A DNA stretch of 64,000 nt from Westerdykella aurantiaca (Eukaryota; Ascomycota; Dothideomycetes; Pleosporales; Sporormiaceae). Positions 1-10,757 of this stretch are shown here, one piece after another. The position numbers were made by a program, and so were the translations under genes. The notes under the pieces were generated by a model that was not told where the DNA came from, ran no database searches, and worked only from the letters and a program-made list of their open reading frames with translations. Numbering within the stretch: the first letter of the stretch is position 1; the number at the start of each line of letters is the position of its first letter. The stretch is from NCBI GenBank assembly GCA_030412805.1, contig JASJFJ010000001.1, positions 3,722,501 to 3,786,500 of the forward strand, read 5' to 3'.

Positions 1-714
1 ATCCACTTCTGCATTGTTGTCCACACATTGGGAATGGGCTTGCCGGGCGTCAAAGAAGATGTGGCCTCCACAGATGCACGTCTATTTTGAGTAGTGTCTG
101 GTGCAGGGGCAGCAGACACCTCGCTGATATTCGATATGGGTAAGGTTGCATGCCACTCTCCCAACCGCTGTGCTACACCACGAAATACTTCAGGCCTGCG
201 CAGATCCGCCGGAGCGCACACGCTGCCTCGGAGGAATTTGTAAAGGAGACCGTTCTCGAATCGGGCGTACAGGGTGGGTGCGAGGCCATGGCGAGCGAGC
301 AAGGAATGCGAGCTGGTTTCCTCTGTAAAGGTGGTTCAGTGATGTAGTGGAAGCCGAGGGGTCATGTCTACTTACTCTCGCGGTCGATGAGGACGTCTGT
401 GCCTCTGCCGTAGGCTCGCAGGAGGATGGAGTCTTCCTCGACCTCGGCCTCTGACAGCCCAGGGAGTCTATTGAGAGCCTGGAGCAACTGCGTACATGGA
501 CGTTAGTCATGGCATGAGGGACCCTGCGTTGCGGCGGGCTCACAGTGTTGGTAATGCCGTCGGTGAACCTGACGAAGTCGATTGTGTCTTTGGTGTCCCT
601 CCATTCTGGGCGCAGCGTGAGGATGAGGGTCAAGGCGGAGTTGTGGGAGTCGGAGCTGTCATAGTACAGAGGAATGTGCCTGACAGGGACCGGAGATGTC
701 GGAGCGGAACCCAT
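1..714 (-). CDS. EKI1: Ethanolamine kinase, 5' part (cut by window edge)
   Basis: Phosphorylates ethanolamine in the first step of the CDP-ethanolamine (Kennedy) pathway, in the cytosol. Three exons can be joined: 714-544, 487-376 and 322 to beyond position 1, with GTGAGC and GTAAGT donors and CAG acceptors. The start ATG at 714 opens a protein in which FVRFTDGITNTLLQALN is typical of the N-lobe of the choline/ethanolamine kinase family, followed by a stretch with ETSSHSLLARHGLAPTLYA and then LYKFLRGSVCAPADLR. The catalytic C-lobe lies outside the window. Choline kinase is the nearest alternative, but the HGLAP and YKFLRG segments fit the ethanolamine enzyme better. The symbol follows yeast usage. 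Confidence 0.85.
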
Positions 715-1737
715 GATGGTATTCTGTTTCCTGTTGCGGTCAGCGTTGGGGGTTGAAATGTTTTGAAATATGGCACAAGGGGCGTTATGCAGGGTGCTGA
801 AGCATGTGAACGCGGAACAGGCCCTCGGCGGGACCCATCTCGGATCTAGGGTAGAAAGGAACTCCTTTTCAAGGGAGTACTCACCAATTGAAGGGGCCAC
901 AGAGAGACGGTGTCAGTGGTGAAGAGGGAGTGCTTGATGTAGTGGGTGTGGGGAAGGGAGAAAGAAGGAGAGAAGAAAGGGAAGAAACGCAGGAACCCAC
1001 GATTTGGGCGGTCAGGCGGCGCTGTCGTGTGCCTGCCCCTTCCAGGGACGGTAACCCCCCGGCCCTCAGTGGCTCTCCCGCCTGTGCCGTTCCCCGCAAT
1101 CAAGAATCAGGATTCCAGCGCCACGCGTCCTCGCCACGCTTTGCTGCGCCACTTACACCAGAAAGGTTGGGCTCGCTCATACACAGTATGCTCCTATGTC
1201 ATCGAGCGATGCCACCAGTCCATCTATTTCTGATATGGTGTACCCCCAGAAACTACGTGACAGTTCACGTTCTTGGGATGGATCCCCACAATGAGAACTC
1301 CCACTTCAACCGTGATGGCCATGTTTCCTCCGTGCCACTGGTGCCATGAGGTCATTGACCTGTGAGATTGTGTGAGTGACACTGCATAAAGAGCAACGAG
1401 GTCTCGGCAGTTCTCGTTGACAAATGACATGCCTGGTGGCTTGATTCTTTGGTACTCCTCTACCACATATCCACTTTTGGTTAAATAACAGAGGCCGGTT
1501 CCAAGAGTAATAATATCCCAAATAGATTCGTTGCCTGCCCCATCCTATCCAAATGCGAAGTCCCTTGACGCCTACCCAATGCTCATCATGTACAGGAATG
1601 TCCCAACCCACCTCCTATGTAGCGCTGTCTGGTCATGATCACTTCCCCCCTTCATTTGCAAACCCGGCAATGTACGCAATGCAACCTGACAATAAGAAAA
1701 CTGGGTATCATCGCCGCCGCTTCAAAACAACCACTTT
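715..1737. other. Intergenic: EKI1 promoter side and PPN1 3' side
   Basis: No ORF here resembles a protein. The part next to EKI1 holds a purine-rich run on the plus strand (about 948-987), which is a CT-rich tract on the EKI1 sense strand. Confidence 0.6.
948..987 (-). promoter_or_regulatory. CT-rich tract upstream of EKI1
   Basis: On the EKI1 sense strand this is almost pure pyrimidine, 234-273 bp upstream of the ATG. CT-rich tracts are common near transcription starts in filamentous fungal promoters; the role here is inferred from position only. Confidence 0.35.
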
Positions 1738-4019
1738 TTACAGCTCCACGATTTCCGTTACAGTCTCCCCCTCGCCGTTTTTCGACGCGGCCGCCATAGA
1801 TACTTTTCTCAAATCGCTAGCGTCCATGGTACCGACAAATGCACGCTTGATAAATGTGTTCCAAGGCCCGCTCTTCCTGTGTTGCGGATGTTTCGGCTTT
1901 GCATTCGCTTCGACAGCTGAGGGCGATTTGTCTCCGCTATTGCTTTCGTATTCTGCCTCCTCTTCATATCCGTCGTCGTCTGTAAGGTAATCCTCGTCCT
2001 CCTCGTCATCGTCGTCCTCATACCCGTCGCTGTCCTCCTCCTCATATATATCCTCATCCTCTTCCTTCTCATCCCCGTCCATCTGAAATGCAGACTTTCC
2101 CGACTTGTCCATTCCGATACGACGAGCAAGATCAAAGTAGCTCCGGACCGTCATATCCTTGAGCCGGTAGAGCTTGTCGTCCGTCGTGTTGTATTCCACC
2201 TGATAGGAAAACGGCTTCGGATGCGGCTTCGGCCGCGGCTGCTTGCCTTGATGACCGCCATGCTTGCCTTCCTTCCATTTCGACTCCTCGAGCGGATGGT
2301 CTTGAGAGGGAAGTGTGTCCGAAACAAAGTCGTTGTTGATCTCCGTCAAGTTGGCAAAGTACTGGACATAGCCCAGTAGCGTGAGCGGCTGCGGCGAATA
2401 TGCTGGGCCCGGGGGTGCCGATCTGGATGGTGGATCGGGCACCTTGAACTTGTACTTCCTCCGCTTGCCTGCATTTCTCTGATCCTTATCCTTCTTCTTT
2501 TTGTTCAGTTCGTCCACGTCGTGTCCCCAGTCAGAGGCATCTGAAGCGTGTTCTGGCAGATTGATGGTTGTCTGTGATTCGGGCACCACCGCCTTTGAGT
2601 GCTGAGGCTGTAGAGGACTAGCGGAGTCTTCCAGGCCGCTGATATTATAGGAATAGACGCGGATGGTCGGGAAGTAATTCGGGATGACGCTGGGCGACAC
2701 ATGGGAAACGCTGAATTTCCGACGATATCGTCCACCAAGCCGGCGACGGTGCTTCTTCTTGCCTCCCCCATTTCCCTTGGACTGTTGTCCTTGAGGCTCG
2801 TTTCCTGTCAACGTGGATGAAGATTCGCTTTTCGGAGGAGAAGGTAGGTTGGCCCAAATGTCACCCAGTTCAGCCAGGTAATCCGACGCCGAGGCAACCG
2901 TGACCTCCCCGTCCTCTAGCATGCTCACTCGCTCCGTATCTTCAGCAGTCGCCATTTCACCCTTTTTGGTACCTCGCTTGAGGTGGTTGAAGTCGTGCAG
3001 CATGAAGTGGTCGATATTCATGTGCCCGAACAGCGACGTGATGATGACATCTCTGTATTGGCGCTGCCACAGAGTGTACTTCTGCCAGCACGTCTCATCC
3101 CAACTCCGCTTGCTGCCCGTCCGTGCAGGAGGAACATGTCCCGTGAGTATGACTTTCATGCCGCGTTCGCGCATGATACGGAGCTGGATGCGCAGCCATT
3201 CCATGTGCTCGTAGCCCGGCTCGTGTTTATTGGCGCATCCGTTGACTGCGGAATTCGAGTCGAAGAAGTAGAGGGTATTGAGGCTGAAGACAGCCAGCTT
3301 ATTGGGGATGACTTCCACATAGAACCACCCTCCTTCCTGGAACGAGTGCCGCTGTTCTTCTGGGATGTAGTCCCTCCATATGTCCAGGTATTTCAAGCTC
3401 CATTTGTTTGGGCCTTTGACAAAGATGTTGTGCGGCATGACATCGTTGTTGCCAAAGGTCGGCACGACGGGGATAGCTGGACGGTCATTCTGAGAGGCGC
3501 CAAACACGTCCCTGAACCTATTGACCACAAACTCATTTTGATCTATTATTTGCGTATGCGTACGTGGGATCTTCTCGTCGTTGTCGTGGCGCGCTGAGTC
3601 ACCGGTCCAGACGACGAAGTCGATGGTGTCCTTGAGATGTTCCTCGATCCAGGCGAAAGTCTCATTGATCAGGCTGTAGGGGGTATCACACGCGGACGTC
3701 TCCGCGCCGTAGACTCCAGCAGGACCGCGTCGACGGTGGCAGGCTGCATCGGATTCGGTGCTCGAGTATACCTTGTAGAAAGGGTCGGGGTGGATGTCTG
3801 AAGCGGACGTCAACCATGAGCCGTCCAGAGAAAGCGAAGGAATAGCATACCAGTAATGTGCAAGAACCGGCCCTGCAAACGTCGCCCACGGTGCTGGGTC
3901 GATGATCGCGCATGCGACGGCGATATCGATGCAGGTTGCGCCACGACTGGATCGCGTGGGGGAGCTGCCCTGCACACGACCAGGGATGCGAGCAGCCCGC
4001 AGATCAGCTCTGCGAACAT
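1738..4019 (-). CDS. PPN1: Endopolyphosphatase (vacuolar)
   Basis: Cleaves long polyphosphate chains in the vacuole. Two exons, 4019-3851 and 3797-1738, give 742 residues; the 53-bp intron restores the reading LHITDIHPDPFYK that a continuous ORF would lose. The N-terminus (MFAELICGLLASLVV) is a signal anchor. Metallophosphatase motifs follow in order: D57-x-H59, GDS at 122-124, GNND at 172-175, GHVPP from 276 and GHMNID from 314. The C-terminal half matches fungal PPN1 (FSYQVEYNTTDDKLYRLKDM), then there is a very acidic stretch (630-678) and a basic tail. Known family members are activated by protease cleavage. It lies downstream of CHD1 on the same strand. Confidence 0.93.
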
Positions 4020-4844
4020 GGCGCATCATACAAGAGGGATAGATGAGGATAGATGAGGGAAGAGGAGTGAAAAGAGAATATTCGTGAGGAGTGGGCGTTG
4101 CTGTGTGTTGTACCAAAAAGCTCCAAAACTAGCTTACGCCAGGGAGCCACATGGGCAAAACACGCGCGCTGAATGGTTGCGTCATGCGTGCTCTCCGCCA
4201 AGTCACCCGCCTCCAGCCATGCACCCATCCATCTCAGTACTCTTATAAGTTTTAAGCTCTATACACGACCTGACATGGCACATGCACAAGCAGCTTCACT
4301 CTCATCGTGCGGAAGCCACGGAAGTCTAAAACAGCCATATATTAACCATCGTCCTAAACATACGACGATACATATGTCACGAGTTCCATCACCTCCTTCC
4401 AGGGTCGCCTTGGAGAGGGACGAACATCGAAGGACTCGCATATATGCTCTAACAAGCACCTGTCCCAAGTAAAGAACCCATTTCTTGACTTTGCAGCAAG
4501 CCAAGTCGCAGCGGTGCGACTGCGCCATTCCGTCCCAATGCCTCCAGAGAAGCCCCGCCGTGGTAATGCAAGTGATAAGTGACCAAGCCACCAGAGGAAT
4601 GAAAATGCAGGAAGAAAAAGAAACATCGCCAGCCTCCAGGAGCTGTGCCTCGTACCAAAACGCCCTTGCTATGCCATAAAACAATGTGTGACAGTAACCG
4701 CCCTGAACCTATGGCTAGGTGTATATGCGTACAAAGGTCGTCATCCAGAAGAAGGGAAGTCCGAGGCTAGCCCGCATCTCCCATCATAATCTCAAAGCCG
4801 TCGTCACACTGTAGAACAGCCGATTACCAAACCCATGGCGGTGC
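4020..4844. other. Intergenic: PPN1 promoter and CHD1 3' side
   Basis: About 0.8 kb. An open frame of 141 codons (4259-4684, minus) has no recognisable domain and reads as chance; nothing else is supported. Confidence 0.55.
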
Positions 4845-7800
4845 TCAAGCACCATTGGCCTGGGTGGACTGTCCATTGGACTGCTTCACCCCCTCCTTGC
4901 CGTTCATCTCAGAGCCAAGCATCTTGTTGTACATGGCCTTCACTTGGTCGACCGTCACCCCGGTCTTGGGCCAGTATTTGAGTGTGTTCGTCCTGGCTCA
5001 AGTTAGTCCCTGCTCACTTCCACTTGGATGGCTGAATCACAACTTACCACATACGATCCTCCAGTTCCTTGTTGTCGCGGGTCTCGGCCCTGATGAAATT
5101 GCCGATTGCGATCAGCTCAACCTTGAGGACCTTGATCATCTTGACCTTGTCGGGAATATTCTTGACGTTTGCCTTCCTCAAGCGCCCGAGGTTGTCACGC
5201 ACAGGCTTCATCCGACGCTCCACATACTCCTCGGGCTTCTTGTCCACGGGTTTGGTCGACGGGGAATCAACACTCGCCCTATGACTGTTGCTACCGTGGC
5301 TTTGCATAGGACGGGGTCGCTCGGCCTCTGTACTGTTGTTACGTCGGAGTTCGGGTGTGCCGGAGCGAGCGAGCTGTTGAGAGAGGCGCTCGATATTGGA
5401 CCTGTTGGTGCGGCCATGCTCCTTACGGTGCCCGTCACCTGGTCGATATTGGTCGCCGTGTTTACCGTGCCCATGGGGTCGCTGAGCAGGCCTCTCAGTG
5501 TCGCGGGAAGATGTCTTCCGGGACTGTCCACCGGGAGCGGGACTCCTAGAGACGCTGGGGCCAGTCTCTGACCGACGGTGAGCATGCAGATGATGCTTCT
5601 TGTTGTTCCGATGGTGGTTCTCGATAAGGCGCTTGGCGTTGGGATCGCTGCTCATTTTGGCCTTGAGAAGGGTGAGTAAGTAATTGGCGCGTCGAACAAG
5701 GTGAACAGCTCCGGGAGATTTGGCGTTCTTCTCCTCAGCCTTGTTTCGCTGCTCCTTCTTGTCGACGCGATGCTCCTCAAGGAAGAACTTGTCCCTCATG
5801 CCCAGCTCTGGATCGTCGCGAATGGCGGTCCAAGCACCATAGCCGTGTCGTACAATGCCAACGCAGAGCATCCCGTCTTCTCTAGCACCCCAGGCGCAGG
5901 TGTAACTGGCATATTTGGTGGCATCAGGAACACGGAAGTTGCGCCAGTCTGGAACCGCGTCGACTGCCTCTTTCAGTATCTTCATCTCCACCGGGCGATC
6001 GAGGATCGTCTCTGCATTGATGTTCTTGACGTCCTTGAACCTGAAGAGGACCGTCTTCTTGTCTTTCTTCGTTATCACTCGGCTTCCATCGCCCTCGAGA
6101 GCCTTGCGCCGTGCAAGCTCTTCCTTTACGAGTTCTCGACTCTTCGCGATCACTTCGTCGAGAGTGGCCTTGAGGACTTCTTTGTCGCGCCCAACCAGCT
6201 TCGCGTCTCGGACCATCTCGTCGCCACGTTCCTCCAGAGATCCATATCGCTCATATGCGCGAATAAGGCTGCGGGTTTCCTTGACAGTCAAAGGGCGCTT
6301 TGGGTCATCATTGCCGCTGGAGTCCGAGGCCTCGTCGGTAACGTCACCATCTACGTCCAAGCGGCGCGTGGCTTCGCGGGCGCGCTTCTTAGCGGCACGC
6401 TGTTCTCGGTCACTCGTCGGAGCGGTCTTTCGTTTACGGGGAGCATTCTCGGCAAGGATGCGCTGCGTCTCCTCTTCTTCCTTCCTGTGCTGAATCTCGG
6501 CTTTGACAACGTCAAGTTCGTCCTTGGGGATGATATCGTCCCACTCGAGGTCGATCTTTACGTCGGTATACTCAAAGTTCTTGAGGAACTCCTCGCCACC
6601 ATCTGAAGTGAGGCCAGCAGCCTGTTCGGTCTTGTGTTCCTCTGCGTTGGCGAGGAGAGAGTCGATATCGAGCTCTTCTAACTTCTTCTGATTGCCCGAC
6701 TGTTCAAACATCTTCTGGCCGCGACGCTTGAGGATCTGATTGATGTCGTCGGCCGAATTGGGCTCTCCAGCGACACGGTTGAGCTTATCGTTAAACTCCT
6801 TTTGTTGCCGGTCTGTGACACCACGCTGAATGGTGATGAATTCGAGCATGCGCTTGTTGCGAGCTCGCTCAAGAATCTCTTCCTCTATGGTGTCTTTGGA
6901 CACCAGTCGGTAGACCGTAACAGCTTTCTGTTGGCCGATACGATGGGCACGCGCCATTGCCTGCAGGTCTGCCTGCGGGTTCCAGTCGGAGTCGAAGATG
7001 ACGACAGTGTCGGCAGTCATCAAGTTGATACCAAGGCCGCCTGCGCGCGTTGATAGACAAAATGCGAAGTCCTCGCTCCCAGGAGCGTTGAAATGATCGA
7101 TGGCGATCTTGCGTTCAGGTGCGGGCACCGTGCCATCCAGCCGCTGGAATGGATAATTCCGCAGGCGAAGATAGTCGCTCAATATGTCAAGCATGTGGAC
7201 CATCTGGCTGAATATCAGCACACGGTGGCCGTCTGCCTTGAGCTTGGCGAGAAGACGATCGAGCAGCATCATCTTGCCACTGGTTGTTATGAGTGTCTTC
7301 AGAGTCTCCTCCTTGGTGGCATTTTCCTTCAGGAATCTCGCTTCCGCATTTGGGAACAGAAGTGCATGGTTGCTAGCCTTCTTGAGCTCCATGACGATAT
7401 TGAGCAGGGACTGTTTCTGGCCCTGGCCACCTTCATTGAGGGCTTCGTAGTTCCTCGTTAGGATGTTCTTGTAATAGTCGAGCTGGATATCGGACAGCTC
7501 CACACGAAGGATCTTCTCGGTCTTTGGAGGCAAGTCATTCTCCACCTTCTCCTTCGTGCGCCGGATCATGTATGGCTGAATAGCCTCGCTCAGCTCCGCG
7601 AGCTTCCGGCTTGCATCCTCAGACGCAAGGTCAAAGTTCTCGTCCACGACAATTTTACCCGGCATGAGGAAGTCCATGAGGGCGGACAGCTCCCCAAGAG
7701 TGTTCTGGATTGGAGTGCCCGTGATGAGAAGGCGGCTAGGCGCGTGAAACTGCCGCAGGCGATCGTAGAGTTGGGAGTCTCTATTTTTGAGACGATGGGC

Positions 7801-9765
7801 TTCGTCAACTGCCAGGAACTGCCATTTCAAAGACGACAGGAACTGGTAATCAGCCAGTACATACTCGTAAGTGGTGAGGAGGACGTTGAATTTGATCTTA
7901 TCAGGTCTCCCGTCCACCAGGAGTTCGTATTCCTGGATGATCTTGCGCGCCTCGTCCCGACCCGTATAGATGACATAGTTGATGTCAGGGGTCCAGTTGT
8001 TGAAGGTATCAGCCCAAGCTGGCATGGTGGACAAAGGTACGACGCAGATGAAGGGCCCATCCTGCCGCCTGTCATGGCGGAGCCAGTTCATGAAGGAGAC
8101 GGTCTGGACAGTTTTTCCTAGACCCATCTCATCGGCCAAGATGACATTGTTGCCCTTGCACCAGTTGTGAGCAAGGAAGTTAAGCCCGTGCAACTGGAAA
8201 GACCGAAGCTTGCCAAACTTGATGTAATCGGGCTGTTCATCAAGTTTCGTAAACTTGCGCCTGGTATTCAGATTGCTCTCCTTGCGATCGGACGATGGGA
8301 GCTTCGAGGATCGATCAAGGTAGCGGTCGATTTCTCCTTGTGCCAAGCTACTGACGAGAGACGCGCTCTCCCAGGTACAGAATTCGTAGGTGAGGCCCTT
8401 CCCTGTTCGGTGGTCAGAAGCGCTCTGCGAATGCATAAGAAAACCACTTACACTTGACATAATATTCGGTCTCGTCTTCGCCATCGCGAGTACCAATAAC
8501 GCGCTCAACGATGTGGAAATCGGCTTGACTCTGTCGCTCCGCTTCGCGCGCAACCATGTGCTGTTCATACTCTTCCGGGTCTATCTTCTTGCGCCGAATG
8601 TAGTACATGTCGTTGTACACGGGACCCTTGAAGTAGTTGTCCACTTTGCGGGCGCCCTTGTAGGACGTCAAACTCTCGTAGGTTTCCCATGTGGAGTGGT
8701 AGTGCGCCTTGTTCTGCCATTTGATGAGGTATTCGAAGTCGGTCTTTTCTACGGATGTAGGGTCGAGCTCGATGCCTTCTTTTGGTCGGTGGTCCAGGAC
8801 TTTGTCGATCACTGGGCCAGTGTCTTCAACGGCCATGGACCACGCGTAGTTGGGAGTCATGTCTTCGTCTTCATATTCCTCGAAGTCGTCCTGATCCTCC
8901 TCGTTGTAATTGGTGACTTGCTTAGTCCGACGTGAGGAGAAACGGACTTCAGCTTGTGAGGGAGGAAGGTGACCAGCGGCAATCAGCATCTGGCGCTGCT
9001 TCTGCTTCTTGCTGGGGATATTTCGACGCGCATTGACGTAGTCGTCCGAGGATGAATCGGAGTCAAGGGACTGATAGGCAGGGGTTGGCATATTCGAGAC
9101 TGTTGTTGTAGATTAGCATGAGCCCCGGCGATGGGCGTGGACGGAGCCGTACCTTTCCTAGAGGTAGTCTTTTGTCGCTTGCGCCGACCATCGGACGCGG
9201 ATTGGTCTTCATCATCGCTATCATCAACCTGTAAATTGTTAGGAGTGAGCCTACACGATCGCTCAGTTTGACATACGATGCGGCGATTGGGGCGGGCACG
9301 GCCCTGTGATATGGTCAGACGTAATCGTAATGGGCTGGATGGAGCACGTACGCTTCGCCGAAGCCCATAGAGCTCAGGGTTCTTTGTGATGTATTCTTCC
9401 ACCTCATTGCTGAACTTGCGCTTGAGAGATCGTTGTGACTGCTGAGACGACGAAGTGCTTGGGCGGCTGTCATCTTGCTGCGGAGGGGGAGTTTCTGAGT
9501 CATAGTCGCCATCAGGTTCGCCGAGGGCATCAGCATCCTCGGATGAGCTAGACTCCATATCCATCGCGTCCCGTTCGTCAAGTATCTCTCCAGGCGCATC
9601 TTCGTCTGAAGGAGAATCGAGGGTGACGCTGTTGTAGTTGTCGGGAGTTGGGGAGACATGTGCTGCCCGGTTCTCTACGGTGGGTGTAATACCGAGTGCG
9701 ACAGAGGCCGAATGGCCATTTGTGAGTGGATAAGCCGTCATACGGCCAGGGGACGAGGGCATCAT
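4845..9765 (-). CDS. CHD1: Chromodomain-helicase-DNA-binding protein CHD1
   Basis: ATP-dependent nucleosome spacing factor of transcribed chromatin. Six exons (9765-9352, 9303-9277, 9228-9153, 9099-8452, 8402-5048, 4992-4845) give 1555 residues. Order of parts: an acidic Ser-rich N-terminus with basic clusters (KRKFS, GRRKRQK); two chromodomains (about 267-328 and 366-425, the second interrupted by an intron at KCKW|KGLTYEF); Snf2 ATPase with GLGKT at 484-488 and DEAH at 590-593; helicase C lobe with ARAHRIGQ; a SANT/SLIDE-like region; and the C-terminal CHCT/DUF4208 domain near 1440-1525. Exon 2 is only 27 nt. An alternative 5' exon is possible: ATGGACG|GTAAGT at 10224-10218 would splice to 9777 and add a few residues. 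Confidence 0.93.
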
Positions 9766-10757
9766 GATGGACGTCCCTAGTGGTGATGGTTAGCATTGTT
9801 CCGGATGAAGCGCACGTCGCGGTCAAAAAAGAGTAGCTGCGCTGGGTAGCCTCGATCCACGCGACCAAAACGCCTGGAATGGCCTCCCATAGTCTCATAG
9901 AGGGCGTCTTAGGTCAAGCTTCGATGAAATATCGCGGCGGCTGATGACAGGTTGATGGCGGTAGATGGAAGGTCGATGTGCGTAGCTGACGAAAATTCTG
10001 ACCGAAGGCATGGCCGGTGGGAGCGAAAAGACAGCAGAGAAGTGCTCGAGGAGGAGCAGACGTAAGGACCAGAGGCATATAACGATGTCCCGGATGGCTC
10101 GAAGCGGTTTGGGTGATGGATTGAGACTTGAGAGCAGCGAAGCGCGGCGAGGCCCAGCAGCAGCAGCATGGGGCAGGTCGTGACGAAAACCGATGTGCAA
10201 GAGGATTGGAAGACTTACCGTCCATGATGATCCCTCTAGTACGGGTAGAGTGAGGTGTTCGCGGTGTGGGCAAGGTGAGGGTTGAAGTTGCGGTTGGGGA
10301 CGGTGGGCGTGGGTTAGGTGAGGCGGACCAGGACCCGCGGGAAGCCTTGTTGAGGTAGAGAACGCCAAGACTGAGGCCTTGGCGCATCAGCCGCACCGAC
10401 CCTGCCCACAGTGCCCGAAAATCCGCGGGGCACGTGCACCAATCGCACTTGGAGGGAAGGCGCTGACATGTGGCTTGGCCCAAAGCGCATTTCGTGGGGA
10501 CTTCGAATTCTCAACACCATAGAGTTTCCCTGCGCTTTGCAGGTCTGTTTTGTGAACTCGTTCTGAGTCGAGGCTTTTTGCACATCTCATTCATTCTCTT
10601 CGCCGACCGAGTCCACCTCTGCGTGCCTCATTGCCCTTTCCCCAAATCGACACCTCGAGCTGGGTGATCCTTCGATCGCGAGGCGCCAGGCTTCTCTTCC
10701 ATACGCCACTTCTTTCACACTAGGACATCCGCAACACCAACAACTTCACACGCCAAT
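9766..10757. other. Divergent promoter region CHD1 / RLI1
   Basis: Holds both promoters and, on the minus strand, the possible CHD1 leader exon (ATG at 10224 with a strong GTAAGT donor, acceptor at 9777/9778). Overlapping minus-strand frames at 9895-10590 look like chance. Confidence 0.5.

Noticed and set aside
888..1349. 153-codon plus-strand frame upstream of EKI1
   Set aside because: Composed mainly of the purine-rich promoter tract; no domain or conserved look.
4259..4684. 141-codon minus-strand frame between PPN1 and CHD1
   Set aside because: Trp/Cys-rich with no pattern of helices or motifs; overlapped by equal frames on both strands.
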